A stretch of DNA of 64,000 nucleotides from Algoriphagus sp. (GTDB lineage Bacteria; Bacteroidota; Bacteroidia; Cytophagales; Cyclobacteriaceae), in the NCBI GenBank assembly GCA_029945945.1, contig JAQSDM010000013.1, forward strand, positions 1 to 64,000, in the 5' to 3' direction. Below are positions 28,582 through 37,799 of the stretch, piece after piece (the first letter of the stretch is position 1; the number at the start of each line of letters is the position of its first letter). The position numbers and the translations under genes were made by a program. The notes beneath the pieces are model-generated. The model made no database searches and was not told the origin of the DNA. It saw only the letters and a program-made list of their open reading frames with translations.

Positions 28582-28589
28582 TATTTTTG
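28582..28589 (+). promoter_or_regulatory. Putative -7 element for leuS
   Basis: TATTTTTG is a perfect TAnnTTTG match about 36 bp before the leuS ATG. A TTTG lies upstream, but at 24 bp, longer than usual. Confidence 0.4.
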
Positions 28590-28625
28590 CAGGCGTTTAG
28601 CAGAAAAATCAAAAAGAATTCAATC

Positions 28626-31556
28626 ATGGCGGAGTATAGTTTCAGGGAAATCGAGAAAAAGTGGCAGGCATACTGGGAAAATCAAGGTACATTCCTGGCC
28701 GAGGTAAATCCTGAAAAACCTAAATTTTATACCCTGGACATGTTCCCTTATCCTTCCGGAGCGGGACTTCACGTAGGCCATCCGCTTGGATACATCGCTT
28801 CGGATATCGTGGCGCGATTCAAAAAACTGAAAGGATTCAATGTCCTTCATCCGATGGGTTACGATTCATTTGGACTTCCCGCCGAGCAATACGCCATCCA
28901 AACCGGACAGCATCCCGCGATTACAACTGAGGAAAACATCACCCGATATACCGAGCAATTGAAGAATATCGGTTTTGCTTTTGACTGGACAAAAGAAGTC
29001 AGGACCTCCGATCCGAGTTATTATAAATGGACTCAGTGGATCTTCATGCAGCTTTTCAACAGCTATTATGATCAGGAAGCTGATAAAGCTTTGTCCATTG
29101 ATTCGTTGATTTCCCGATTTGAAAAAGAAGGAAATTCAGGAGTGAAAGCTGTTTGTGATGAAGATACTCAGGCATTCAATGCTACTGGCTGGAAAGCTTT
29201 CACCGAAAAAGAAAAACAAGAAATCCTGCTTAAATACCGTCTTACATTTTTGGCAGAAACCAGCGTAAACTGGTGTGCTGCTTTGGGGACAGTACTTTCC
29301 AATGACGAAGTGAAAGACGGATTCTCCGAGCGAGGAGGTCATCCTGTCGAGCGAAAGAAAATGATGCAGTGGTCGATGCGAATCACAGCGTATGCCGATC
29401 GATTGCTTCAGGGTTTGGAAAAAGTGGATTGGTCAGAACCTATCAAAGAAATGCAGCGCAACTGGATCGGGAAATCGATCGGTGCGGAAGTAGTCTTTGA
29501 GGTGAAAGGATCTGACAAAACGATCAAAGTATTTACCACGAGAGTGGACACTATATATGGTGTGACTTATTTGGCTTTGGCACCGGAAAGTGAACTGGCA
29601 GCCGAACTCATCACTGAAGATCAAAGAGCAAAGGCAGAAGCTTATATCGAAGTGGCTAAAAACCGCTCCGAACGTGAGCGAATGAGCGATGTCAAAACCA
29701 TCTCCGGAGCTTTCACCGGAGCTTACGCCATCAATCCGTTCAACGGAGAAGAAATCCAAATTTGGGTTGCTGACTATGTGCTGGCAGGATACGGAACCGG
29801 CGCTGTAATGGCAGTTCCGGCTCACGATGAGCGTGATTACAACTTTGCAAAGCACTTCAATCTGGAGATTCGTCAGGTCATCGATGGCTCGATGGAAAAC
29901 GGTTCTTTCCCCGGAAAAGGAGGATTGATCATCAATTCGGGCATGATTTCAGGAATGTACATGAAGGAAGCCATGCTCAAAGCCATTGAATTCCTTGAAG
30001 AAAAAGGAATCGGAAAAGGCAAAATTCAATACAGAATGCGGGATGCGATTTTTACCCGTCAGCGCTATTGGGGCGAGCCGCTTCCTGTCTATTTCAAAGA
30101 CGGATTGCCTTATTTGATTGACGAAAAAGAACTCCCATTGATCCTTCCTGAAGTGGATAAATATTTGCCAACAGAAGATGGAGAACCTCCTCTTGGCAGA
30201 GCCAAAGATTGGACATACAAAACTTCCGAAGGTGAATTTCCATTGGAAAAAAGTACGATGCCGGGTTGGGCAGGTTCGAGCTGGTATTTCTTCCGATACA
30301 TGGATCCGAAGAACGATGCTGAGTTTGCCGCAAAAGACAAAACAGATTATTGGGGAGCCGTTGACTTGTATATCGGAGGCTCCGAGCACGCCACCGGTCA
30401 CTTATTATATTCCAGATTCTGGACTAAGTTTCTGTTTGACCTTGGCGTGGTGAGCATCGATGAGCCATTCCAAAAGATGATCAATCAGGGAATGATTCAG
30501 GGAAGGTCGAATTTTGTGTATCGCTTGAAGCCATTTTACATAGGTGGAGGAAGTGGTAAGACAGATGCAATAACCATTCTACCGATGATTTTTGTATCCA
30601 AAAATTATCATGAAAAAATTGAAAATGGATCCTTGAGTCTTGATGAAAAGGAGATAATTGAGTCTAAATTCAAAACTGTTTTTGAAAAGCTAAACCCACA
30701 TATTGATTATTGGGAGCTTCAAAAAATTGAAACTTCTGAAATGCACGTGGACGTGAATATCGTCCACAACGATCAACTGAATCTGGACAAGTTCAAGACT
30801 TGGAGACCTGATCTGGCCAATGCGGAATTTGTACTGGAAGATGGAAAATATCACTGCGGAGCGGAAGTTGAGAAAATGTCCAAATCAAAGTACAACGTCG
30901 TAAATCCCGATGACATCATCGAGCGATACGGGGCTGATACGCTGCGATTATACGAGATGTTCCTCGGTCCTTTGGAGCAATTTAAGCCCTGGAATACAAA
31001 CGGAATCGATGGAGTTTTCAAGTTCCTGCGAAAGCTTTGGAATCTCTATCATACGCCAGCCGGAGATTTCGCGGTTTCCGATACTGAGCCAAGCAAAGAA
31101 GAATTCAAGGGACTTCACAAAGCCATCAAAAAGATGGAAGAGGACATGACCCATTTCTCATTCAACACATCGGTGTCGAGCTTCATGATTTGTGTGAACG
31201 AACTGAGTTCGCTCAAATGCAATAAGCGTGGAATCCTGGAACCATTGGCTGTTTTGGTTTCACCGTATGCACCTCATATAGCTGAAGAACTTTGGTCACT
31301 TTTGGGCCATTCAGAATCGATCACCAAAACTGGTTTCCCTGAATTCAAAGAAGAATACCTGGTGGAAAGTAACTTTGAGTATCCGGTGATGATAAACGGA
31401 AAGATGCGTGCAAAACTAAATTTATCACTTTCTCTTTCCGTTCCGGAAATCGAAAAGGCAGCTTTGGAAGATTCGCACGTTCAGAAATGGTTGGAAGGAA
31501 AAGCTCCGAAAAAGGTGATTATCGTGCCGGGTAAGATCGTAAACCTGGTGGTTTAA
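28626..31556 (+). CDS. leuS: Leucyl-tRNA synthetase with an apparent extra insert
   Basis: A 976-residue class I synthetase. The HIGH-type motif is in [14 protein letters not shown] (about 43-56), the editing domain (about 240-430) contains [17 protein letters not shown], and KMSKS is in [16 protein letters not shown]. The tRNA-binding C-terminal domain is intact. The ATG at 28626 ([13 protein letters not shown]) is the right start, not the TTG further upstream. Residues ~636-704, between RSNFVYRLK and [12 protein letters not shown], form a lysine/isoleucine-rich AT-rich insert that is longer than I expect for Bacteroidota LeuRS (about 20-25 residues there). The frame is kept, so the enzyme should be functional. 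Confidence 0.95.
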   Translation: MAEYSFREIEKKWQAYWENQGTFLAEVNPEKPKFYTLDMFPYPSGAGLHVGHPLGYIASDIVARFKKLKGFNVLHPMGYDSFGLPAEQYAIQTGQHPAITTEENITRYTEQLKNIGFAFDWTKEVRTSDPSYYKWTQWIFMQLFNSYYDQEADKALSIDSLISRFEKEGNSGVKAVCDEDTQAFNATGWKAFTEKEKQEILLKYRLTFLAETSVNWCAALGTVLSNDEVKDGFSERGGHPVERKKMMQWSMRITAYADRLLQGLEKVDWSEPIKEMQRNWIGKSIGAEVVFEVKGSDKTIKVFTTRVDTIYGVTYLALAPESELAAELITEDQRAKAEAYIEVAKNRSERERMSDVKTISGAFTGAYAINPFNGEEIQIWVADYVLAGYGTGAVMAVPAHDERDYNFAKHFNLEIRQVIDGSMENGSFPGKGGLIINSGMISGMYMKEAMLKAIEFLEEKGIGKGKIQYRMRDAIFTRQRYWGEPLPVYFKDGLPYLIDEKELPLILPEVDKYLPTEDGEPPLGRAKDWTYKTSEGEFPLEKSTMPGWAGSSWYFFRYMDPKNDAEFAAKDKTDYWGAVDLYIGGSEHATGHLLYSRFWTKFLFDLGVVSIDEPFQKMINQGMIQGRSNFVYRLKPFYIGGGSGKTDAITILPMIFVSKNYHEKIENGSLSLDEKEIIESKFKTVFEKLNPHIDYWELQKIETSEMHVDVNIVHNDQLNLDKFKTWRPDLANAEFVLEDGKYHCGAEVEKMSKSKYNVVNPDDIIERYGADTLRLYEMFLGPLEQFKPWNTNGIDGVFKFLRKLWNLYHTPAGDFAVSDTEPSKEEFKGLHKAIKKMEEDMTHFSFNTSVSSFMICVNELSSLKCNKRGILEPLAVLVSPYAPHIAEELWSLLGHSESITKTGFPEFKEEYLVESNFEYPVMINGKMRAKLNLSLSLSVPEIEKAALEDSHVQKWLEGKAPKKVIIVPGKIVNLVV

Positions 31557-31575
31557 TTTGCTATTTTTCAACCAC

Positions 31576-31618
31576 AAAGGAACAAAGATATTAACCTAAA
31601 TGTCTTTGTTCCTTTTCA
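31576..31618 (+). terminator. Terminator after leuS
   Basis: Perfect 13-bp arms AAAGGAACAAAGA and TCTTTGTTCCTTT with a 14-nt loop, ending in T's. Confidence 0.75.
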
Positions 31619-31636
31619 GTTTCTAATTAAAAACAA

Positions 31637-32659
31637 ATGATCATTTACACCTTTCCGATCCGTACAGCTTTTATTGATCGTGACCTGGAAATGATCAGTC
31701 CAACTATGGAAATCAAAGGATTGGAATTCACCCAAAGTCCGGTCAAACTCCCTTTTTACTTCCTACTACAATTCTTTCAACTCCTTTGGTTTTTGCCCAA
31801 AACCACTCAATATTTATGTTTTTTCGGTGGATATCACAGCGTTCTTCCGGTATGGTTTGGGAAGATATTCGGTAAGAAATGCATAATTCAGGCCGGAGGA
31901 ACAGATTGCATCAATATGCCTGAAATCGGTTACGGCAACTTCCGTAAGAAATGGCTACGAATGGCAACCGTTTACAGCTTCAAAAATTGCAGTTTAATCT
32001 TGCCTGTTGCAGAGGCTTTGGTCAAACAGGAATACCGGTTCGATCCGGGGATTTCTCCAAAGCAAGGATTGTTGAATCTGATTCCTGATCTTAAAACCCC
32101 GATTCAAGTTATCCCGAATGGATTTGATACGGATTTTTGGAAGGATTTGGGAGAAAAGCGAAGGCCTTTCAGTTTTATTTCCGTGGCTACAGGAACTTCC
32201 AACTCATCCCGCGCAAAAGTCAAAGGATATGATTTGATCGAGCTCTTAGCTGCAAACTATCCGGATTGGGAATTCACTCTGGTGGGGGACGAGCAATACA
32301 AATCGGCAAATTCCAATGTGAAGATTTTGGGGAAACAGCACCCGGAATCCCTACGAAATCTTTACAATCAGCACCAGTTTTATTTGCAGCTTTCTACTTC
32401 GGAAGGTTTTCCAAATGCTTTGGGAGAAGCGATGTCTTGCGGTTGCATTCCGATTGGCTCGGCTGTCGGGGCTATTCCGGAAATCATCGGACCGGCTGGC
32501 CTTATCCTTTCCAGAAAAGACACTCAAGAACTGGAGGTTTTATTAAAAACAGGATTTAAAATTGATTTAGAATTTTTACAAAAATCAGCCAGAACACAAA
32601 TCGTCGAAAACTTCACCTTCAAAAAACGTCAGAATCTTCTCCTTCAAGTGTTAAACTAA
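31637..32659 (+). CDS. GT4-type glycosyltransferase
   Basis: A 340-residue GT-B glycosyltransferase. The N-terminal acceptor domain contains CFFGGYHSVLPVWFGKIFGKKCIIQAGGTD. The C-terminal donor domain has VIPNGFDTDFW, FTLVGDE and the E-x7-E motif EGFPNALGEAMSCGCIPIGS typical of family 1/4 enzymes using nucleotide sugars. The acceptor is unknown. It is not in a visible polysaccharide cluster; it follows the leuS terminator and appears to be transcribed alone. Confidence 0.85.
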   Translation: MIIYTFPIRTAFIDRDLEMISPTMEIKGLEFTQSPVKLPFYFLLQFFQLLWFLPKTTQYLCFFGGYHSVLPVWFGKIFGKKCIIQAGGTDCINMPEIGYGNFRKKWLRMATVYSFKNCSLILPVAEALVKQEYRFDPGISPKQGLLNLIPDLKTPIQVIPNGFDTDFWKDLGEKRRPFSFISVATGTSNSSRAKVKGYDLIELLAANYPDWEFTLVGDEQYKSANSNVKILGKQHPESLRNLYNQHQFYLQLSTSEGFPNALGEAMSCGCIPIGSAVGAIPEIIGPAGLILSRKDTQELEVLLKTGFKIDLEFLQKSARTQIVENFTFKKRQNLLLQVLN

Positions 32660-32723
32660 ACCGAATTTTTCTCTCCGGTATTCCTATTTTATTCCCTAAA
32701 TCTTAAAACCTATTTTTTCTAAA

Positions 32724-32758
32724 TATTACTATAGAAAGTAATAGGGACACTATTTTTT
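32724..32758 (+). promoter_or_regulatory. Dyad and -7 element upstream of the DUF2202/cytochrome c pair
   Basis: TATTACT-n6-AGTAATA (32724-32743), perfect 7-bp arms, lies directly upstream of TATTTTTT (32751-32758; one mismatch to TAnnTTTG). The dyad would cover the -33 region, fitting a repressor operator. The leader would be about 70 nt. Confidence 0.4.
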
Positions 32759-32832
32759 ATCCATTTAAGTAACTTTCCTCACTTCATTTCTGATAAATAC
32801 TCTGAACCTTTGGTTACTAAATTTTAGAAACC

Positions 32833-33441
32833 ATGAAATCATTCCTAGCTATCCTGATTCTTGGCTTTTCGTTGATGTCTTGCCAGGAAACCGAAGACCC
32901 AATCGTGGTGAATCAATTGAGTTCAGCCGAATTGGAGACTTTACTTTTCACTCGTGAAGAGGAAAAACTTGCTCATGATGTCTATACCTATGCTTTTGAA
33001 AAGTACGGCACGTTCATATTTCAGAATATTGGAAATAGTGAAACTCAGCATGTCAATTCGGTCCTTGCCGCGATGAATTCATTCGATGTGGCAGATCCGC
33101 TGATGGGTAGCACTGCCCCAGGAATTTTTACAATTCCTGCTTTGAGCAACCTCTACCAAACTCTAATTACCCGTGTCAATATTTCCCAGAAGGAAGCTCT
33201 GCTAGTCGGACTTTACATTGAAGATTTGGATATCAATGACTTGAACAATGCTTTAGCGGAAACACAAATCCCCCAACTCATTCGGGTATATGAAAATTTG
33301 AAATGCGGTTCAAATAACCACATGCGCTCATTTGAAAATCTTGCCTCGACTTTGGGTGTAACCTATGATCCTGAATTTATCAGTCTGGAACTTTACAACA
33401 GCATCATCAATAGTCCGCTTACCACCTGCGGAAATCTATAA
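32833..33441 (+). CDS. DUF2202 ferritin-like lipoprotein
   Basis: A 202-residue lipoprotein with lipobox LMSC (Cys about residue 17). The mature part is a DUF2202 four-helix domain: REEEKLAHDVYTYAFEKYG, NSETQHVNSV, LLVGLYIEDLDINDLNNAL and NNHMRSFENL carry the Glu/His pattern of a ferritin-like di-metal site. The biochemical role of the family is not established. It is followed after 21 bp by a monohaem cytochrome c, so the two probably act together in the periplasm or at the outer membrane. Confidence 0.85.
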   Translation: MKSFLAILILGFSLMSCQETEDPIVVNQLSSAELETLLFTREEEKLAHDVYTYAFEKYGTFIFQNIGNSETQHVNSVLAAMNSFDVADPLMGSTAPGIFTIPALSNLYQTLITRVNISQKEALLVGLYIEDLDINDLNNALAETQIPQLIRVYENLKCGSNNHMRSFENLASTLGVTYDPEFISLELYNSIINSPLTTCGNL

Positions 33442-33462
33442 AACATTTTCCTCCAACTCTTT

Positions 33463-33915
33463 ATGATTTTACCAATTCTCAATTCCATCCTTTTTACTAC
33501 CGGGGAAAATTCTGACCAAAATAAAGAGCAATCACTTAGGCCTGTTCCATTATCAAAAAATCAGACTGCAATGCAAATAGAAGAGGGTCTTCTCTTGCTA
33601 AAAAAGAATTGCTATGCCTGCCATAATCCAAATACAACCTCTCATGGTGAAATCATTGCCCCTCCAATTCAGGGAATAAAAGAACATTATCTTAGGGCTT
33701 ATCCATCCAGGGAAGCATTCTCTTCAGCGATGGTATCTTTTGTTGGTAACCCAATTGAAGAAAAAGCCTTGATGAAAGGCCCTGTCAAGCGATTTGGATT
33801 AATGCCAAAACCACCAATTCCAGAGGAAGAACTTCAAAAGATCATAGCTTATTTTCAGGACAATAAGCTCGAAACCCCTGCTTGGTGGGCAGATCATACA
33901 AATGGTGGTCATTAA
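33463..33915 (+). CDS. Monohaem class I cytochrome c
   Basis: A 150-residue c-type cytochrome. The haem site is C50-Y-A-C53-H54 and the likely axial ligand is M114 (FGLMPKPP). The N terminus is only weakly hydrophobic (MILPILNSILF), so the export signal is short; a slightly different start is possible. It probably transfers electrons in the periplasm. It forms an operon with the DUF2202 lipoprotein. Confidence 0.85.
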   Translation: MILPILNSILFTTGENSDQNKEQSLRPVPLSKNQTAMQIEEGLLLLKKNCYACHNPNTTSHGEIIAPPIQGIKEHYLRAYPSREAFSSAMVSFVGNPIEEKALMKGPVKRFGLMPKPPIPEEELQKIIAYFQDNKLETPAWWADHTNGGH

Positions 33916-33944
33916 TAAAAATCATGATCAGAAATTGTCTCAAT

Positions 33945-33989
33945 TGTGATGATTATCACTGATTAAGATCTGGACCTTGGGTAGTTTTA
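33945..33989 (+). promoter_or_regulatory. CRP/FNR-type box and -7 element for a candidate small RNA
   Basis: TGTGAT-GATT-ATCACT (33945-33960) is followed by TAGTTTTA (33982-33989), a TAnnTTTG-like element with one mismatch. The distance from box centre to the last base of the -7 element is 36.5 bp, identical to the tsdA, cstB and thioredoxin promoters in this window. Confidence 0.5.
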
Positions 33990-33993
33990 ATTA

Positions 33994-34201
33994 TAGAATT
34001 TTCAAATTCAAAATCTTTAAAAACTTAGGAAAACCAAGAAATCATTTTCTCGAAGACCGTTGAAAAAAAAAAAAGATTTGAAGCACTGATCAGGATTGGT
34101 AGAATTCTAACAGGCTAAAAAATCATCGTAAATAGTAATTTTTTGGATTAAAGGGTTAATTAAATGGAAAGCCTTCTCGAAATTTTCGGGAAGGTTTTTT
34201 T
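33994..34201 (+). ncRNA. Candidate CRP/FNR-regulated small RNA
   Basis: The stretch of about 205 nt runs from the predicted start downstream of the 33982-33989 element to a strong terminator at 34171-34201. It contains no open frame with a usable start before the terminator and has an A-rich tract near 34065-34080. It could instead be the 3' untranslated part of the cytochrome c message. The start position is estimated from the -7 element. Confidence 0.4.
34171..34201 (+). terminator. Terminator of the candidate small RNA
   Basis: CCTTCTCGAAA and TTTTCGGGAAGG arms followed by seven T's. Confidence 0.8.
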
Positions 34202-34252
34202 GCTTTTAGGCATGAAAACCAAACTTATAGAGACAAGGATTTTTTCAATTAT

Positions 34253-34324
34253 TTAAACCAGTTTTTCAGAATTTTACATTTTTTTCTAGTGTAACAAATG
34301 ATTTTTAAACCGGTTTTTTAGAAT
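34253..34324. repeat. Two 20-bp direct repeats 52 bp apart
   Basis: Copies at 34253-34272 and 34305-34324 share 18 of 20 bases (TTAAACC(A/G)GTTTTT(C/T)AGAAT). The second contains the palindrome AAACCGGTTT. The offset of 52 bp equals five helical turns. This lies in the 630-bp gene-free stretch between the cytochrome c and AraC-type genes; apart from the small RNA, its terminator and the AraC-side terminator I see nothing else there. Confidence 0.5.
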
Positions 34325-34349
34325 CAAACAAAATCATCTAAAGTATAGG

Positions 34350-34385
34350 CAAAAAAAGAGGGAGCTTTCAGTTAAGAAAGCTCCC
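34350..34385 (-). terminator. Terminator downstream of the AraC-type gene
   Basis: GGGAGCTTTC and GAAAGCTCCC arms followed on the minus strand by a T run, about 160 bp after the regulator's stop. Confidence 0.75.
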
Positions 34386-34547
34386 AAAGAGGGTCTATTA
34401 TTAATCAAGTAAAACCATATAAACTTTGGCAAACAGATCAGTTGATAAACTTTTATGAGCACCAAAATTTCTTAAACTTAGCTAAACATCTGATATAATC
34501 ACAATTTCAGTAAAAAGTTTTTGAATTTTTTTTCAGGAAATTTTCAA

Positions 34548-35465
34548 TTATTGCTTTTGAAAGACCTTTGGAGTACAGCCATATTCGGATTTAAAAACTC
34601 GGATAAAGTAAGTGATATTATTAAATCCCGACATCACCGAAACCTCCTGAATTTGAAATCCTCCGATCAGTAGATATTGACGTGCGAGCTTGAGTCTTTC
34701 CTTCAAAACAAAATCCATAGGAGTCTGCCCAAGCTCCAGCTTGAAAGTTCTCAGAAAATGCGCCTTACTCATGCAAGCCTGACCGGCAAGTTCTTCCAAA
34801 GTCAGATTTTCACGAATATTCTTTTTGACATAGTCCACCACATGGGCTAGTCGGTTACCGGAAGCGAGTTCCTTGTAGGTTTTTTCCAGCATCTCTCTGG
34901 CTTGAGTCTGACTGAGACGAATCATCAATTCCTTCAACGCCAAAGAAGCTATGAGATCTTTTTCTCGGGAGCGCTCTTTCACCCCAATTTTGATAAACCG
35001 ATTGATGATTTCGGAAAGATCCTGTGTATTGATCAAATGGAAATAACTTAAGTCAAGTCCCCATTCCTGAGTCAGGACTTTCTCGGAAAATTTCTCATTG
35101 AGCATGTTAAAGGTATTCTCAATGATCTCTTTCGAAATTGAGAGTGCGATGCATTGAGTGGGATTGTCCCATTTTGCCTCCGGAAAGTCAATTTTCATCA
35201 TCTCATTTGGCGGGACGATGACTGATTCACCCGGTAAATAATCAAAGCCGGGCTTATCAAAAAGATGCATGACTTTTTTGCCTTTGAGCATCGTAGTCAG
35301 GACCAGATCGCCAAAAACAAGATTGACGTCTGCAGCCTCCTGATGTGTCTCAAAAATATTCAGCTCGCAATTATCAAGCGTATAAGTGGTTCGGTTTTCA
35401 ACCAGAGTTTTCAGATCCCGGCTGTTTCTCCAGGGTACACCGGAGATGAAATTATCTTGGGTCAT
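34548..35465 (-). CDS. AraC-family transcriptional regulator
   Basis: A 305-residue regulator. The N-terminal ~180 residues form a sensing domain (GESVIVPPNEMMKIDFPEAKW suggests a cupin-like fold). The C-terminal ~100 residues carry two helix-turn-helix motifs (LTLEELAGQACMSKAHFLRTFKLELGQTP and QIQEVSVMSGFNNITYFIRVFKSEYGCTP). It is divergent from the aldehyde dehydrogenase gene, which it very likely controls; AraC/aldehyde dehydrogenase/DUF779 groups recur in other bacteria. Confidence 0.9.
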   Translation of the reverse strand: MTQDNFISGVPWRNSRDLKTLVENRTTYTLDNCELNIFETHQEAADVNLVFGDLVLTTMLKGKKVMHLFDKPGFDYLPGESVIVPPNEMMKIDFPEAKWDNPTQCIALSISKEIIENTFNMLNEKFSEKVLTQEWGLDLSYFHLINTQDLSEIINRFIKIGVKERSREKDLIASLALKELMIRLSQTQAREMLEKTYKELASGNRLAHVVDYVKKNIRENLTLEELAGQACMSKAHFLRTFKLELGQTPMDFVLKERLKLARQYLLIGGFQIQEVSVMSGFNNITYFIRVFKSEYGCTPKVFQKQ

Positions 35466-35506
35466 GGTGTAAAATACTAATTATTAAACGCTTGTAAAAA
35501 CCTTTC

Positions 35507-35592
35507 TCTGATCAAAATCACAGAGACGTTCCTGATCATATACGCAGAAAGTCACTGGAGGTGGATGACATGATCATATTGTTCTACTTTTT
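35507..35592 (+). promoter_or_regulatory. Regulatory region between the AraC-type and aldehyde dehydrogenase genes
   Basis: Three TGATCA palindromes are at 35509, 35533 and 35571; the last two extend to the direct repeat TGATCATAT. The first is part of TCTGAT-CAAA-ATCACA (35507-35522), one mismatch from the CRP/FNR-type box. TACTTTTT at 35585-35592 is a possible -7 element for the dehydrogenase gene. Confidence 0.4.
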
Positions 35593-35641
35593 CTAACGGA
35601 ATAAAAAGAGATTTGAACACAACCAAAATAACCATAGAATC

Positions 35642-37168
35642 ATGGAAACATTAACTCTGTCTCAGGCACAGCCTGTGGAAAGACCCAAAATCAAAGAAAA
35701 GTACGATCACTTTATAGGTGGCAAATTCGTAGCACCTTCGTCGGGTGAATATTTTGACAATATTTCACCGATTGACGGCAAGGTTTTTTCAAAAGCCGCG
35801 AGGGGAAACAAAGAGGATATCGAAAAAGCATTGGATGCGGCTCATGCTGCTTTCCCAACTTGGTCCAAAACATCAGCAGCTGAGAGAAGCAAGCTGCTCA
35901 ATAAAATTGCGGATGTAATCGAAGCAAATCTTGAAATGCTCGCCCGGGTCGAAACTATCGACAATGGAAAAGCACTTCGGGAAACAAGAGCTGCGGATTT
36001 GCCTCTGGTTATCGATCACTTCAGATATTTTGCTGGAGTCATCCGCGCTGACGAAAGTACCATCTCCGAGCACGATGAGAATACTGTAAGCATTGCTCTT
36101 CACGAGCCGCTTGGTGTAGTAGCACAAATCATCCCATGGAACTTCCCTCTTTTGATGGCGACATGGAAAATCGCTCCGGCTTTAGCTGCCGGCTGCTGCA
36201 CTGTAGTGAAGCCTGCTGAGCAAACTCCAACCAGTATCATGGTTTTGATGGAATTGATTGGGGATATTCTTCCTCCGGGAGTTCTGAACGTGGTGACGGG
36301 CTTTGGAGTAGAAGCTGGAAAACCCCTTGCTTCTTCACCCAGAGTTGCAAAAGTTTCTTTCACAGGTGAAACTACCACAGGCCGATTGATCATGCAGTAC
36401 GCTTCTGAAAATCTGGTTCCTGTGACAATGGAATTGGGTGGGAAATCTCCAAATATTTTCATGAAATCAGTAGCTGACGAAGACGATGACTTCTTCGACA
36501 AAGCGGTGGAAGGCGCAGTAATGTTTGCTTTGAACCAAGGGGAAGTTTGTACTTGTCCGTCAAGAATTCTGGTTCACGAAGACATTTACGATAAGTTTAT
36601 GGATCGAGTGATTGCCCGTACCAAAGCCATCAAGATGGGGCACCCGCTCGCCGAGGACACAATGATGGGAGCTCAGGCTTCCAATGATCAATACGAAAAA
36701 ATCCTTTCCTATCTGGATATCGGTAAGCAAGAAGGTGCAGTTGTACTTACAGGTGGTGCCAAAGCTGGTTTGAACAGTGGACTGGAAGAAGGATATTACA
36801 TTCAACCAACTATTTTCAAAGGCCACAATAAAATGCGAATCTTCCAGGAGGAGATTTTCGGACCGGTGGTTTGCGTGACAACTTTCAAAACCAACGAAGA
36901 AGCCATCGCCATCGCAAATGATACGATGTATGGACTTGGTGCAGGACTTTGGTCCCGAGATGCTCACGAACTGTATCAGATTCCAAGAGCGATACAGGCG
37001 GGAAGAGTTTGGGTCAATTGCTATCATGCCTACCCTGCTCATGCGCCTTTCGGAGGATATAAAAAATCAGGCTTTGGTCGGGAAAACCACCTGATGATGC
37101 TAGGTCATTATCGCCAGACTAAAAACATGCTGATCTCATACAGCAAGCAAAAACTGGGATTCTTTTAA
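35642..37168 (+). CDS. NAD-dependent aldehyde dehydrogenase (ExaC/acetaldehyde dehydrogenase type)
   Basis: A 508-residue ALDH-superfamily enzyme oxidising an aldehyde to the acid. [22 protein letters not shown] forms part of the coenzyme fold, the general base Glu is in [11 protein letters not shown] (about 266) and the nucleophile Cys in [11 protein letters not shown] (about 302). It resembles short-chain aldehyde dehydrogenases of the ExaC group. The neighbouring DUF779 gene and divergent AraC regulator support an aldehyde- or alcohol-responsive locus. The actual substrate is unknown. Confidence 0.93.
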   Translation: METLTLSQAQPVERPKIKEKYDHFIGGKFVAPSSGEYFDNISPIDGKVFSKAARGNKEDIEKALDAAHAAFPTWSKTSAAERSKLLNKIADVIEANLEMLARVETIDNGKALRETRAADLPLVIDHFRYFAGVIRADESTISEHDENTVSIALHEPLGVVAQIIPWNFPLLMATWKIAPALAAGCCTVVKPAEQTPTSIMVLMELIGDILPPGVLNVVTGFGVEAGKPLASSPRVAKVSFTGETTTGRLIMQYASENLVPVTMELGGKSPNIFMKSVADEDDDFFDKAVEGAVMFALNQGEVCTCPSRILVHEDIYDKFMDRVIARTKAIKMGHPLAEDTMMGAQASNDQYEKILSYLDIGKQEGAVVLTGGAKAGLNSGLEEGYYIQPTIFKGHNKMRIFQEEIFGPVVCVTTFKTNEEAIAIANDTMYGLGAGLWSRDAHELYQIPRAIQAGRVWVNCYHAYPAHAPFGGYKKSGFGRENHLMMLGHYRQTKNMLISYSKQKLGFF

Positions 37169-37247
37169 TCAATCAAGTAATACCAATTACTAAAGGCAGG
37201 GAAATTATTCTCTGCCTTTCTTACCTTTTACCCAAACCCAAAAAACC

Positions 37248-37646
37248 ATGACTGAGAGAAAGAGAGTGCTCATCACAAAAGCGGCTGAGGAAGTAATCGA
37301 CACCTTAAGAAAGCGCTTTGGAAGTGAATTGATGTTTCACCAAAGTGGAGGTTGCTGCGACGGATCTTCCCCCATGTGCTTCGAAAAAGGCGATTTCAAA
37401 GTCGGAAGCCAGGATATTTGGATGGGTGAAGTCTACGGATGCGATTTTTTCATGAGTGCAGATCAGTTTGAATATTGGAAATATACCGAGTTGACTTTGG
37501 ATGTTACTCCTGGTCGAGGCAGTAGTTTTTCAATAGAAATCCCGATGGGGATTCGCTTTTTGATTCGCTCACGCCTTTTCACCATGGAGGAGTTTGAGCA
37601 TCTTGAACCAGTCAAAACCGGCGAGGAAGTTTTGGGAGAAACCTGA
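37248..37646 (+). CDS. DUF779 protein
   Basis: A 132-residue DUF779 protein, nearly always found beside acetaldehyde/aldehyde dehydrogenases. Conserved features are FHQSGGCCDGSSPMCF (Cys-rich, about 27-42), MGEVYGCDFFMSADQFEYW, LDVTPGRGSSFSIE and GIRFLIRSRLFT. The Cys cluster hints at metal binding, but the function is unknown. It follows the dehydrogenase by 79 bp. Confidence 0.9.
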   Translation: MTERKRVLITKAAEEVIDTLRKRFGSELMFHQSGGCCDGSSPMCFEKGDFKVGSQDIWMGEVYGCDFFMSADQFEYWKYTELTLDVTPGRGSSFSIEIPMGIRFLIRSRLFTMEEFEHLEPVKTGEEVLGET

Positions 37647-37799
37647 TTTAATTCATATGATTATAATTGATTTTTATGGGCCACATTGAATCTCGCATGC
37701 CTGAAAATCATTCCGGGGTGTGACGTTTTAGGTCATGCTCGATTTCATCTTATCTGAGAAATCATTTTTGATTATCTTGATCAGGAAATCCCCAACCTG

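Noticed and set aside
29433..30401. Long minus-strand frames opposite leuS
   Set aside because: They are antisense shadows of a strongly conserved gene, with no start context and no recognisable domains.
34164..34256. A 30-codon frame starting ATGGAAAGC near the small-RNA terminator
   Set aside because: It runs straight through the terminator hairpin, so its mRNA would not exist.
37719..37740. TGTGACGTTTTAGGTCA upstream of the dipeptidase as a further CRP/FNR box
   Set aside because: The second arm does not fit and the spacing is seven bases, so it is not counted with the regulon.
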